Of a stretch of 64,000 nucleotides of DNA, positions 54,436-63,805 are shown in pieces. Below the pieces are notes generated by a model, which was not told where the DNA came from, made no database searches, and saw only the letters and a list, made by a program, of their open reading frames with translations. The DNA lies in contig NZ_CP014796.1 in assembly GCF_001969385.1 (NCBI RefSeq), forward strand, positions 558,001 to 622,000, given 5' to 3'. How positions within the stretch are numbered: the stretch's first letter is position 1; each line of letters opens with the position of its first letter. This DNA is from Salipiger profundus. Lineage in GTDB: Bacteria; Pseudomonadota; Alphaproteobacteria; Rhodobacterales; Rhodobacteraceae. The translations under genes and the position numbers were made by a program.

Positions 54436-54759
54436 CTAGAAGAGCAGCCAGTGCAAAGGGTTCCCGCGCAGGCAGGCGCGGGTCCCGTCGGTATAGATGA
54501 TATCGGTCACGATATCGTCGTTGAGCTCGGGCTGACCGAGCGCCGAGTTCTGGGCCAGCGCCTCGACCTGGCCGCGGCTGGCATAGGACATGACGCAGTC
54601 GACCGCGCGGTCAACCGGCGTGCCCGGGGCCAGTTTCGAGACCGCCGGGGCGACGGCGGAACGGGCGGTCTCGCGCGCAAGGGTGGTGCCGACCGGCTCG
54701 GGCTGAAGCACAGCGCAGCCGGACAGGAGACCAAGAGCGACGAGACCACCCGTCCGCAT
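54436..54759 (-). CDS. small lipoprotein in the sdh operon (copy 1)
   Basis: A 107-residue predicted lipoprotein with signal [15 protein letters not shown] (lipobox cysteine 15) and two cysteines in the mature part (AVDCVMSYAS, RACLRG) at positions matching those of the paralogue at 54116-54424. Its ATG overlaps the sdhA stop codon by one base, which argues for translation with the respiratory complex. The function is unknown. Confidence 0.78.
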   Translation of the reverse strand: MRTGGLVALGLLSGCAVLQPEPVGTTLARETARSAVAPAVSKLAPGTPVDRAVDCVMSYASRGQVEALAQNSALGQPELNDDIVTDIIYTDGTRACLRGNPLHWLLF

Positions 54760-56564
54760 CAGAACGTCCGGGCCTTCGGCGCGATCTTGGCGAGGCTGAT
54801 GCCGCCGGCATCTTCCTTGGTCAGCGGATCGAGCACCACCGGGCGGTGGCTGAGGGCGACGTCGTTGCCGTCGACCCGGCTGATGGTGTGCACCCGCCAG
54901 TTGTCGTCGTCGCGCTCGGGGTAGTCCTCGTGGGCGTGCGCCCCGCGGCTCTCCTTGCGCGCCTCCGCACCGACGATGGTGGCCAGCGCGTTGGGCATCA
55001 GGTTGGTCAGCTCGAGCGACTCCATCAGGTCCGAGTTCCAGATCAGCGTCCGGTCGGTGACCTTCAGGTCCGAAAGCTTGCCCGCGATGGCGGTCATCTT
55101 CTCGACGCCCTCCTTGAGGGTCTTGTCGGTCCGGAAGACCGCCGCGTCTTCCTGCATGGTCTTCTGCATCTCGAGCCGCAGCTCTGCCGTCGGCGTGCCG
55201 CCCTCGGCGTTGCGGACCGTGTCGAACCGGTCGAAGGCCTTGTCGACCGACGCCTGGTTCGGCGTGGCCTTGCCAGCGGCCCGGTCGACCACCTCGCCGG
55301 CGCGGATCGCGGCGGCGCGGCCGAAGACCACGAGGTCGATCAGCGAGTTGGAGCCAAGGCGGTTTGCCCCGTGAACCGACGCACAGCCCGCCTCGCCCAC
55401 GGCCATCAGGCCCGGCACGACGGCGTTGGGATTTTCGGCGGTCGGGTTCAGCACCTCGCCCCAGTAGTTGGTCGGAATGCCGCCCATGTTGTAGTGCACC
55501 GTCGGCAGCACCGGGATCGGCTCTTTCGTGACATCCACGCCGGCAAAGATCTTCGCCGACTCTGAGATGCCCGGAAGTCGCTCGGCCAGCGCCTCGGCGG
55601 GCAGGTGCGACAGGTTGAGGTGGATGTGATCGCCATGCTCGCCCACGCCACGGCCTTCGCGGATCTCCATGGTCATCGAGCGCGAGACGTAGTCACGCGG
55701 CGCGAGGTCCTTGTAGGTCGGTGCGTAGCGCTCCATGAAGCGCTCGCCCTCGGAGTTGGTGAGGTAGCCGCCCTCGCCCCGTGCGCCCTCGGTGATGAGG
55801 CAGCCCGAGCCGTAGATGCCAGTGGGGTGGAACTGCACGAATTCCATGTCCTGCATTGCCAGCCCTGCGCGGGCCACCATGCCGCCGCCGTCGCCGGTGC
55901 AGGTGTGTGCCGAGGTCGCCGAGAAATAGGCGCGCCCGTAGCCGCCGGTGGCCAGCACGACCATCTTGGCGTTGAAGACGTGGAAGGTACCGTCGTCGAG
56001 CTTCCAGCAGACCACGCCCTGGCACACGCCGTCTTCGGACATGATGAGGTCGATGGCGAAATACTCGATGTAGAACTCGGCGTTGTTCTTCAGCGACTGG
56101 CCGTAGAGCGTGTGCAGGATCGCGTGGCCTGTCCGGTCGGCGGCGGCGCAGGTGCGCTGCACCGGCGGGCCTTCACCGAACTCGGTGGTGTGACCGCCGA
56201 AGGGGCGCTGGTAGATCTTGCCCTCTTCGGTGCGCGAGAACGGCACGCCGTAGTGCTCGAGCTCGTAGACCGCGGCGGGCGCCGATCGCGCGAGGTATTC
56301 CATCGCGTCGGTGTCGCCAAGCCAGTCCGACCCCTTCACGGTGTCGTACATGTGCCACTGCCAGTTGTCCGGGCCCATGTTCGACAGCGAGGCGGCGATA
56401 CCGCCCTGCGCTGCGACGGTGTGGGACCGGGTCGGGAAGACCTTGGTCACGCAGGCCGTGCGCAGCCCCTGCTCTGCCATGCCGAGCGTGGCACGCAGGC
56501 CGGCGCCGCCGGCCCCCACGACCACGACGTCATAGTTATGCGTCTCGTATTCGTATGCAGCCAT
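54759..56564 (-). CDS. sdhA: succinate dehydrogenase flavoprotein subunit
   Basis: SdhA oxidises succinate to fumarate. The 601-residue protein has the FAD-binding [17 protein letters not shown], the flavin-attachment histidine in [13 protein letters not shown], the substrate region HPTGIYGSG and the catalytic arginine in [10 protein letters not shown]. It follows sdhD by 18 bp and precedes the two small lipoprotein genes. Confidence 0.97.
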   Translation of the reverse strand: MAAYEYETHNYDVVVVGAGGAGLRATLGMAEQGLRTACVTKVFPTRSHTVAAQGGIAASLSNMGPDNWQWHMYDTVKGSDWLGDTDAMEYLARSAPAAVYELEHYGVPFSRTEEGKIYQRPFGGHTTEFGEGPPVQRTCAAADRTGHAILHTLYGQSLKNNAEFYIEYFAIDLIMSEDGVCQGVVCWKLDDGTFHVFNAKMVVLATGGYGRAYFSATSAHTCTGDGGGMVARAGLAMQDMEFVQFHPTGIYGSGCLITEGARGEGGYLTNSEGERFMERYAPTYKDLAPRDYVSRSMTMEIREGRGVGEHGDHIHLNLSHLPAEALAERLPGISESAKIFAGVDVTKEPIPVLPTVHYNMGGIPTNYWGEVLNPTAENPNAVVPGLMAVGEAGCASVHGANRLGSNSLIDLVVFGRAAAIRAGEVVDRAAGKATPNQASVDKAFDRFDTVRNAEGGTPTAELRLEMQKTMQEDAAVFRTDKTLKEGVEKMTAIAGKLSDLKVTDRTLIWNSDLMESLELTNLMPNALATIVGAEARKESRGAHAHEDYPERDDDNWRVHTISRVDGNDVALSHRPVVLDPLTKEDAGGISLAKIAPKARTF

Positions 56565-56582
56565 TATCCTGGTCTTTCTGTC

Positions 56583-56954
56583 TCAGAGCGCGATCTTGAC
56601 GAGCGCGAAAAGCCCGCAGGCGATCATCACGTAGGAAAAGGCGACGTAGGCCATGATCAGCACCTTGCGGGTGGTGCCCGCGGTGTAATCCTCGATCATC
56701 ACGCGTCCGCCCTTGTGGAAGTGGAGCATCCCCACCACCAGCATGAGCCCGGTCAGGATCGCCGGGAAGGGGCGCGACATGGTCGCGAGCGACGCCTCGT
56801 AGCCCGAGCCCAGCGCGTTGCCGAAGATGAAGATCCAGATCGGCACCATGATGGCCAGCGCGACGGAACTGACGATCATGAACCAGTGGTGTTCCGCCCC
56901 GGAGTGGGCCGAGCCCTTGCCGACGGCGCGCTTGCGGTCTGTCAGGTATTGCAT
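56583..56954 (-). CDS. sdhD: succinate dehydrogenase membrane anchor SdhD
   Basis: A 123-residue membrane anchor with three hydrophobic helices. It begins MQYLTDRKRAVGKGSAHSGAEHHWFM; the Ser-Ala-His-Ser-Gly and the mid-helix histidine in MLHFHKGGRVMIEDY are consistent with SdhD haem/quinone-site residues. Its position between sdhC and sdhA supports the call. Confidence 0.92.
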   Translation of the reverse strand: MQYLTDRKRAVGKGSAHSGAEHHWFMIVSSVALAIMVPIWIFIFGNALGSGYEASLATMSRPFPAILTGLMLVVGMLHFHKGGRVMIEDYTAGTTRKVLIMAYVAFSYVMIACGLFALVKIAL

Positions 56955-56969
56955 GGGTACTTGCCTCCC

Positions 56970-57365
56970 TCAGAGCCAGATGATGATGACGGAGAGGATC
57001 GTGAGCACGACCGACCCGTAGACGCAGACCCAGCCGAGCTTCTCGGCGGTCTCGAGCTCGAGCCCCTTGCCCGCGTCGAAATAGAGGTGACGCAGTCCGC
57101 CGAGGAAGTGATACCAGATCGCCCAGAGCGACCCGAACATCACGAGATCGCCAAGGTACGAGGTGATCCACCATTCGGCGGTCTCGAAATATTCCGGCCC
57201 GGCGGCGAGCGCCAGCAGCCACCAGATCAGCAGAAAGACCGCGACCATCAGCGCGTTGCCGGTGATCCTGATCAGCACCGAGCTCACGGCGGTGAGCTGG
57301 AGGCGGTAGTATTGCACGAACATGAAGGGGGAGAGCGGGCGCTCGATCCGTTTCGCTTCGGCCAT
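56970..57365 (-). CDS. sdhC: succinate dehydrogenase cytochrome b556 subunit SdhC
   Basis: A 131-residue SdhC with three membrane helices. It starts MAEAKRIERPLSPFMFVQYY, where RPLSPxxxxY is the family opening, has SVLIRITGNALM, and the haem-ligand histidine in WYHFLGGLRHLYFDAGKG. It is the first gene of the sdh operon; a paired palindrome lies 119 bp upstream. Confidence 0.95.
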   Translation of the reverse strand: MAEAKRIERPLSPFMFVQYYRLQLTAVSSVLIRITGNALMVAVFLLIWWLLALAAGPEYFETAEWWITSYLGDLVMFGSLWAIWYHFLGGLRHLYFDAGKGLELETAEKLGWVCVYGSVVLTILSVIIIWL

Positions 57366-57484
57366 GGCTAGTCCTTTCGGTTCCCTTGTGACCGGGTTCT
57401 AGCGGGTTTTTCGCCCTCCTGTCACCAGAGTGCGCGCATGGCGGGCGCGATTTTTGGTCGCTTTTCGAAAAAATAGGCGTGAGG

Positions 57485-57514
57485 TGTGATCACACGCTGA
57501 AAACTGTGATCACA
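57485..57514. promoter_or_regulatory. paired TGTGATCACA palindromes upstream of sdhC
   Basis: Two perfect copies of the 10-bp palindrome TGTGATCACA start at 57485 and 57505, so they sit on the same helix face 20 bp apart. They end 119 bp before the sdhC start. The same pair occurs upstream of sucC (63663-63693), which strongly suggests a shared regulator of citric-acid-cycle genes. Confidence 0.75.
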
Positions 57515-57611
57515 TTTGCCACGCTAACATTCTGCGGCGCGGAAATATCGAAATTGTTGATTCTTTCGTGGCCGGCCCGGGCAACGAGCGCGTCGTTGCC
57601 CTGCCAAGCGG

Positions 57612-57818
57612 TCACTCGGCGAAGCCGAGCCTTTCGAGTGCCCGCGCGCCGCGTTCGCGGCGCCCCGCATCGCCGGAGCGCATGTCCTCGTGGATGCTGG
57701 ATACGAGCCCGCTGAACTCGCGCCGTTTCACCAGCGCGCTGATCGCATCGGGGATGCGGTTCGCGGGCATGTCCAGAACGTCATTCGTGCCATGCGGCAA
57801 GGTCAGGATATCGGTCAT
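57612..57818 (-). CDS. hypothetical 68-residue protein
   Basis: A short frame from MTDILTLPHGTNDVLDMPAN to ARALERLGFAE, with GAGGG 8 nt before the ATG. It contains ALVKRREFSGLVSSIHEDMR and a terminal Arg-rich segment and has the same codon pattern as its neighbours. No family is recognised. It is between the mch gene and the sdh operon on the same strand. Confidence 0.6.
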   Translation of the reverse strand: MTDILTLPHGTNDVLDMPANRIPDAISALVKRREFSGLVSSIHEDMRSGDAGRRERGARALERLGFAE

Positions 57819-57927
57819 CACGCAGCCCTCGGGTTTCCGAACGAATCTCCTCCGTGAGCGAAGCATAATCGCCCACGAAGAGAGACGCCAAGGAAACCCG
57901 GGCGCGCCGGGGATGGCGCGCGGGAGC

Positions 57928-58959
57928 TCAGGTGGGGATCAATGCCCAGTAGTCGAGATCGAGCAGGACGCCCGGCAGGTACTTGCCGTCCTCCCCCTTG
58001 AGCTCGAACGGCGCGCCGCCCTTGGTCGCGACCAGCCGCAGCCGCAGCGCACCCACGCCCGGCGCAGGCGTCTCGGCCTTGTCCAGCACTTCGGTCCAGG
58101 CCTTCACGGTGTCGCCCGAGAAGCAGGGGTTGGCATGGGCCCCGCCGTTCAGACCCACGATCATCTGCGCGTTGGCCAGCCCGTTGAAGGACAGCGCCCG
58201 GGCCATCGAGATCACGTGCCCGCCGTAGATCAGCCGCTGCCCGTCCGGGCGGAAGGTCGCGTCGAAATGCACCTTGGCGGTGTTCTGCCAGAGGCGCGTC
58301 GCCATCATGTGCTCGGCTTCCTCGATGGTGACGCCATCGACGTGGTCGATGGTCTCGCCCACCTCGTAGTCGCCCCAGCGGTGCGGCTCGCCCGCCAGCG
58401 TGAAATCGTAGTCCGCGAAGCTCAGCCCCTCGGGGATCACGAGGTCTTCGGGCGCGAGCACGCTCTTGAGATCCGGCAGCACGGTCTCCGGCGCAGGCGC
58501 GTCAAGGTCATGCTTGCGGACCATCACCCAGCGGCAATATTCCATCACGGTCTCGTCGCGCTGGTTCATCCCGCGCGTGCGCACGTAGACCACGCCGGTC
58601 TTGCCGTTCGAGTTCTGCTTGAGACCGATCACCTCGGACGACGACCGCAGGGTGTCGCCCGGGTAGACCGGCTTGAGCCAGCGCCCTTCGGCGTAACCGA
58701 GGTTCGCCACCGCATTGAGCGACACATCCGGGACGGTCTTGCCGAACACCACGTGGAACGCGGCCAGATCGTCGATCGGCGCCGCCGGCAGCCCGCAGGC
58801 CTGCGCGAAGGCGTCCGACGAGTAGAGCGCGTGCCGCGACGGGTAGAGCGCGTGGTAGAGCGCGCGCTCGCCCCCGGACACGGTGCGCGGCACCGCGTGA
58901 TCGATCACCTGACCGATGCTGTAGTCTTCGAAGAAGCGACCCGGATTGGTCTTGGCCAT
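57928..58959 (-). CDS. mch: mesaconyl-CoA hydratase
   Basis: This MaoC-type enzyme hydrates mesaconyl-C1-CoA to beta-methylmalyl-CoA in the ethylmalonyl-CoA pathway. The 343-residue protein has two hotdog halves: FFEDYSIGQVIDHAVPRTVSG with DDLAAFHVVFGKTVPDVSLN, and YEVGETIDHVDGVTIEEAEHMM with YGGHVISMARAL. Sequence and context with mcl2 support the assignment. The ATG overlaps the DUF1737 stop by one base. Confidence 0.9.
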   Translation of the reverse strand: MAKTNPGRFFEDYSIGQVIDHAVPRTVSGGERALYHALYPSRHALYSSDAFAQACGLPAAPIDDLAAFHVVFGKTVPDVSLNAVANLGYAEGRWLKPVYPGDTLRSSSEVIGLKQNSNGKTGVVYVRTRGMNQRDETVMEYCRWVMVRKHDLDAPAPETVLPDLKSVLAPEDLVIPEGLSFADYDFTLAGEPHRWGDYEVGETIDHVDGVTIEEAEHMMATRLWQNTAKVHFDATFRPDGQRLIYGGHVISMARALSFNGLANAQMIVGLNGGAHANPCFSGDTVKAWTEVLDKAETPAPGVGALRLRLVATKGGAPFELKGEDGKYLPGVLLDLDYWALIPT

Positions 58960-59162
58960 CAGTAGTCTCCCAGTTTGATCTCGGGGGCGTAGGTTCCCTC
59001 GACCTCCTTCACCACCGCCTGGCCGCAGCGCATGACGCCGTTCGCGGCATCGAAGGCATAGGTGGGCTCGCCGTGCAGCTCCCAGCCCTTGTTCAGCGCC
59101 GCGGTGACCTTGTGGCAGAAGGCCGAGGTGTCGTCCTCGGAGAGAAAGCGATAGAGTTTCAT
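58959..59162 (-). CDS. DUF1737 protein
   Basis: A 67-residue protein of the DUF1737 family, with the characteristic YRFLSEDDTSAFCHKVTAAL and NKGWELHGEPTYAFD. The function is unknown. It lies between nnrU and mch, overlapping mch by one base, so it is co-translated with this pathway gene. Confidence 0.85.
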   Translation of the reverse strand: MKLYRFLSEDDTSAFCHKVTAALNKGWELHGEPTYAFDAANGVMRCGQAVVKEVEGTYAPEIKLGDY

Positions 59163-59177
59163 GTCGTTATCCGTCCA

Positions 59178-59723
59178 TTATCCAAAGGTCGGGTAGCCGA
59201 GCCACGTGTGGATCATGCCGATCACCAGCAGCAGCAGCACGCTGATCGCCGCGAACATCGCATCCTTGCCGATGCTGCCCTTGGCGGGCCGCGTCCAGTC
59301 CGGCTCGGCGCGGTTGATGACAACCATCTCGACGATGGCCCAGACACCCAGACCGCCGAACAGCACGAAGGACGGCACGTCGCCGTTCACCAGAAGATGC
59401 GCCAGCGCCCAGAGCAGGAAGCCCGTGAGCATCGGATGCCGCATCCGGTAGAACAGCGCGCCCTTCTTCGGGCCCGGCGAGGTGAAGTAGAGTGCGGCCA
59501 GCATCATCAGGTTGTTGATGCCCACCGTCGCGGGATGGCGCCCCCAGAAGAACGCGCCCTCGGCCATGCGATAGCCGAAGATCATCAGCAGGATCGACAC
59601 GACCAGGGCCACCGCGACGCCGCCCTTGGCCTTTCTGCCCATGGCAGCGCGCGGCCCGGGCGCGGCGCGTTTGAAGAGATGCGCCGCCCACCAGAGCGCG
59701 ACGCCGAGAATCAAGAGGATCAT
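59178..59723 (-). CDS. nnrU: NnrU-family membrane protein
   Basis: A 181-residue polytopic membrane protein of the NnrU/MAPEG-like family, with about five helices and the motifs ALWWAAHLFKR, RHPMLTGFLLWALAHLLVNGD and IVEMVVINR. NnrU is linked to nitric-oxide metabolism in Rhodobacter, but this broad family has many members without a known role. It lies between mcl2 and DUF1737 on the minus strand. Confidence 0.82.
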   Translation of the reverse strand: MILLILGVALWWAAHLFKRAAPGPRAAMGRKAKGGVAVALVVSILLMIFGYRMAEGAFFWGRHPATVGINNLMMLAALYFTSPGPKKGALFYRMRHPMLTGFLLWALAHLLVNGDVPSFVLFGGLGVWAIVEMVVINRAEPDWTRPAKGSIGKDAMFAAISVLLLLVIGMIHTWLGYPTFG

Positions 59724-59762
59724 GAGAGGTTCCTTGTCCGTAAGCTCTCGCGCACCCTGCGA

Positions 59763-60614
59763 TCATTCTCCCATGGCGGCAATGGCATCGGCCTTGGCAA
59801 GCAGCGCCTGCGCGGTCGCCACGTGCAGGTTCTCGACGATCTTGCCATCGACCACGGCGACCCCCTGCCCTGCCTTCTCGGCCTCTTCGAACGCCGCGAT
59901 CTGACGGCGGGCGAGGTCGATCTCGGTCTCGGTCGGTGCGAAGGCCGCGTTGGTCACCTCGACCTGGGCGGGGTGGATCAGCGTCTTGCCGTGGAAGCCC
60001 ATGTCGCGCCCCTGGTCGCATTCGGCCTTGAGCCCCTCGTCGTCCTTGAAGGCGTTGTAGACGCCATCGACGATCACGCAGCCCGTCGCCTTGGCCGCCA
60101 GCAGGCACAGCCCGAGCGAGGTCATCATCGGCAGCCGGTCGGCGCGGAAGCGCGAGTTCAGCTCCTTCGCAAGGTCGTTCGTGCCCATCACCATGCCCGC
60201 GAGCTTCGGATGTGCGCCGATCTCGGCCGCGTTGAGCATCCCCTTGGGCGTTTCCATCATCGCCCAGAGCGGCTTGTCGGTCAGCTTGGCCAGCGCGTCG
60301 AGCTGCGCGGCGCTCTCGACCTTGGGCAGAAGCACGGCATCGCAGTCCATCTCGTTCGCGGCACGCGCGTCGGCCTCGCCCCACTCGGTCTCGAGCCCGT
60401 TGATCCGCACGATCTTCGTGCGCTTGCCGTAGCCGCCCTGTTTCAGCGCTGCGGCCAGCGTCTCGCGCGCGGCGGGCTTTTCCCCGGGCGAGACCGCGTC
60501 TTCGAGATCGAAGATGATCGCATCCACGGCGAGCCCGCGCGCCTTGTCCAGCGCACGGTCCTTCGAGCCGGGAATATAGAGCACGGAGCGGTAGGGGCGC
60601 ATCGAGAGATCCAT
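59763..60614 (-). CDS. mcl2: (3S)-malyl-CoA thioesterase (Mcl2-type CitE-like)
   Basis: The enzyme releases malate from (3S)-malyl-CoA at the end of the ethylmalonyl-CoA pathway. The 283-residue CitE-like barrel begins RPYRSVLYIPGSKDRALDKA and has AIIFDLEDAVSPGEKPAAR, LWAMMETPKGMLNAAEI and MVMGTNDLAKELNSRFRAD. These features and its length match Rhodobacter Mcl2, not the longer lyase Mcl1, which generic annotation often assigns. It leads the mcl2-nnrU-DUF1737-mch group. The ATG at 60614 is preferred to an open extension to 60725. Confidence 0.87.
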   Translation of the reverse strand: MDLSMRPYRSVLYIPGSKDRALDKARGLAVDAIIFDLEDAVSPGEKPAARETLAAALKQGGYGKRTKIVRINGLETEWGEADARAANEMDCDAVLLPKVESAAQLDALAKLTDKPLWAMMETPKGMLNAAEIGAHPKLAGMVMGTNDLAKELNSRFRADRLPMMTSLGLCLLAAKATGCVIVDGVYNAFKDDEGLKAECDQGRDMGFHGKTLIHPAQVEVTNAAFAPTETEIDLARRQIAAFEEAEKAGQGVAVVDGKIVENLHVATAQALLAKADAIAAMGE

Positions 60615-60902
60615 GAGTCTCCTCCGTTGAGAAATATTGTTGCGCCGTTGTGTCCATTTTTTTCCGAAAGGTGCAATCCCCTTTCTGCCCCGACACAGGC
60701 AGCCCCTATGGCGCGAGGGGTGCATGACCTGCCGCGCCGCGAACGACCGTGATTAACCAATTCTTCTTCATTTGCCCGCAATCTCACCCCTGACGGAACT
60801 GCGACCTCCGCACCGACAGGACACGAAGCGACCATGGGGCCGAGGACACCACCGGCGCCGAAGGGCGACTGCCTTTCAACGCCGGGACAGAAAGGGCACA
60901 CG

Positions 60903-61220
60903 ATGACCTTGAAACTGGCCATGACTGCGACGTTTGCCGCCACCACGCTCCTTCTGGCAGCGGATGGCGCGCAGGCCCGCGACCCAGCCTGCGCTCCGCG
61001 TGCGCAAGTGGTCGCGAAGCTCGCCGAACGGTACGGCGAGACGCGGCAAAGCATCGGCCTCAACGGCGCCGACACGCTGGTCGAGGTCTTCGCATCGGAT
61101 GAAACGGGCACCTGGACGATCACCGCCACAACGGTCGCGGGGCTCACCTGCCTCATCGCCAGCGGACAGGCCTTCGACACCCTGACCGAGGCTCTGCCGA
61201 CGCGGGAAAGCGACGCCTGA
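60903..61220 (+). CDS. small exported protein
   Basis: A 105-residue protein with a signal peptide (MTLKLAMTATFAATTLLLAA, cleavage near AQA). The mature protein has VVAKLAERYGETRQSIGLN and two cysteines (PACAPR, LTCLIA). It resembles small periplasmic proteins of unknown function in this group. It is divergent from mcl2 and stands alone. A hairpin (AGCGTAGTC with GACTGCGCT, 61260-61285) follows it. Confidence 0.7.
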   Translation: MTLKLAMTATFAATTLLLAADGAQARDPACAPRAQVVAKLAERYGETRQSIGLNGADTLVEVFASDETGTWTITATTVAGLTCLIASGQAFDTLTEALPTRESDA

Positions 61221-61368
61221 CCGCCCTCCGAGGTCCGGTCGGCAGAATCGCGGCGATGCAGCGTAGTCTGCCTTCGGACTGCGCTACGGGCCATCTCCGC
61301 CTCTTGAAAACGCGCTCTGCCGGTCTCTCGCATGGGGCGAGCTAACCCTTCGTTTTTCCTGTCTTTAG

Positions 61369-62454
<1,086 letters not shown>

Positions 62455-62465
62455 TCGACGCTTTC

Positions 62466-62492
62466 GCCGGGGCGCACGCCTAGCGCCCCGGC
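62466..62492. terminator. hairpin between mdh and the convergent glycosyltransferase
   Basis: GCCGGGGCGC and its exact complement form a 10-bp stem with a 7-nt loop, 11 bp past the mdh stop and across the end of the convergent gene. No T-run is present, so it is probably a bidirectional terminator by position. Confidence 0.45.
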
Positions 62493-63520
62493 ACCCCGCG
62501 GATGAGCCCGCGCAGGCTCTCCGGCCCCGCATAGCGCTTCGACCCGTCATAGACCGGCGTGCGCTCCAGCGCCCCCCCATCGAGAAGCCGCTTGTAATGC
62601 TCGCTGTCATCGGCGTGCTGTCCGCGTTGCGCGATGTATTCGACGCCGGCACGTCCACGGGTCAACGGGTAGTGCAGGAAGGCGGCAATCGCCTCGGAAC
62701 AGCGTAGCGGCGTGTCGGCCTTGTGCGGTCCGCCGGCAAAACGCATACCCTTCTGCCACTTGAGCAGGCCAAGCTTGGTGCAGTTGAGCGATCCGCTGAA
62801 CAGCTTTCGCGACACCCGGACATCCAGCCACGACGGCCGCGCGTTCACCGGCCGGTCGAGCCCGAACCGATGCCGCACCACCCAGCGCGCCAGCGGCCCT
62901 GCCCCTTGCGGCTTGGGATAGAAGATCCGGTGCCGCGCCCCGCCATTGAAGATCACCGGCGGCGAGGGGTTGGCCGCAAGCACCTTCGGCGTCACCGGGC
63001 GCATGATGTAGCCCTCGGGGAAATCGGCCGGCGCATCGAAGAACGGAAACAGGTCGCCCAGGGGCCGGCCCGAACCGTCCGGGTAGACGTGATCGGCGAG
63101 CGGCATCTCGCCGTACATGTCGACCATGAGCGTCAGCACCACCTCGGCCCCCTCGGCATCGACATCGCGGAGAAGATCCTCGAGCGGCACCGGCGGCACG
63201 AAATGCTCATCAAGGTCCGGGACGAGACTCCAGCGGTCGACGCAGAGCGCATCCATGATCTCGCCGCGCCACGCGGCCTTGTCGGTCTTGAAGTGCGAAT
63301 GCGGCAGCGGCCGGAACACGGTGACATCCGGCTGGTCGGCCAGCAGCTCGGCGGTACCGTCGGTCGAGCGGTCGTCGACGATCAGGAAGGTCGGCCGGCA
63401 GATCTTGCGATAGTGCGCGAGGAAGTCGGGCAGGATGTTGGCCTCGTTGTGGGCCAGCGCGATCACCGGGACCGCCTCCGGATCGTGCCTGTCGGGGCCG
63501 AAGATCTCCAATCTTGTCAC
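62480..63520 (-). CDS. family 2-like glycosyltransferase
   Basis: A 346-residue GT-A-fold glycosyltransferase. It shows PVIALAHNEANILPDFLAHY, the acidic FLIVDDRSTDGTAELL and SLVPDLDEHFVPP as the DxD-like metal site. The GTG at 63520 is preferred because GGAGGGAG lies 7 nt upstream; the frame extends 20 codons further. Neither donor nor acceptor sugar is known. It is a single gene between mdh and sucC on the opposite strand. Confidence 0.8.
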   Translation of the reverse strand: MTRLEIFGPDRHDPEAVPVIALAHNEANILPDFLAHYRKICRPTFLIVDDRSTDGTAELLADQPDVTVFRPLPHSHFKTDKAAWRGEIMDALCVDRWSLVPDLDEHFVPPVPLEDLLRDVDAEGAEVVLTLMVDMYGEMPLADHVYPDGSGRPLGDLFPFFDAPADFPEGYIMRPVTPKVLAANPSPPVIFNGGARHRIFYPKPQGAGPLARWVVRHRFGLDRPVNARPSWLDVRVSRKLFSGSLNCTKLGLLKWQKGMRFAGGPHKADTPLRCSEAIAAFLHYPLTRGRAGVEYIAQRGQHADDSEHYKRLLDGGALERTPVYDGSKRYAGPESLRGLIRGVPGR

Positions 63521-63662
63521 GCGGGCTCCCTCCGTGCCGTTGCCTTGATCCTCGTTACAGGTCCCTGAAGCGGGCGGCAATCGTTAGCGCCGGACATCCG
63601 CGCAAGGTGATTCTGTCCTGTCTGCCGGCATTTTCCGCAGCGGCATGTTGACCGCGAAATTT

Positions 63663-63693
63663 TGTGATCACACGTTTCGGGACTGTGATCACA
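63663..63693. promoter_or_regulatory. paired TGTGATCACA palindromes upstream of sucC
   Basis: Two perfect copies of the palindrome TGTGATCACA start at 63663 and 63684, 21 bp apart, and end 112 bp before the sucC start codon. The same arrangement precedes sdhC at 57485-57514. Confidence 0.75.
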
Positions 63694-63805
63694 AAGGCCA
63701 GAAATTGCTCGCAATTCGACGGATCCGTGGATATTTCGATTAACGCAAGCCGATATGCGTGCGTATACCGGCAGAGAAATCGCAGCAAGACGGGAAGAGT
63801 CTTCC

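Noticed and set aside
57485..57514. CRP/FNR binding site
   Set aside because: TGTGA and TCACA half-sites abut directly without the spacer these proteins need, and the element is doubled at 20 bp; a different regulator is more likely.
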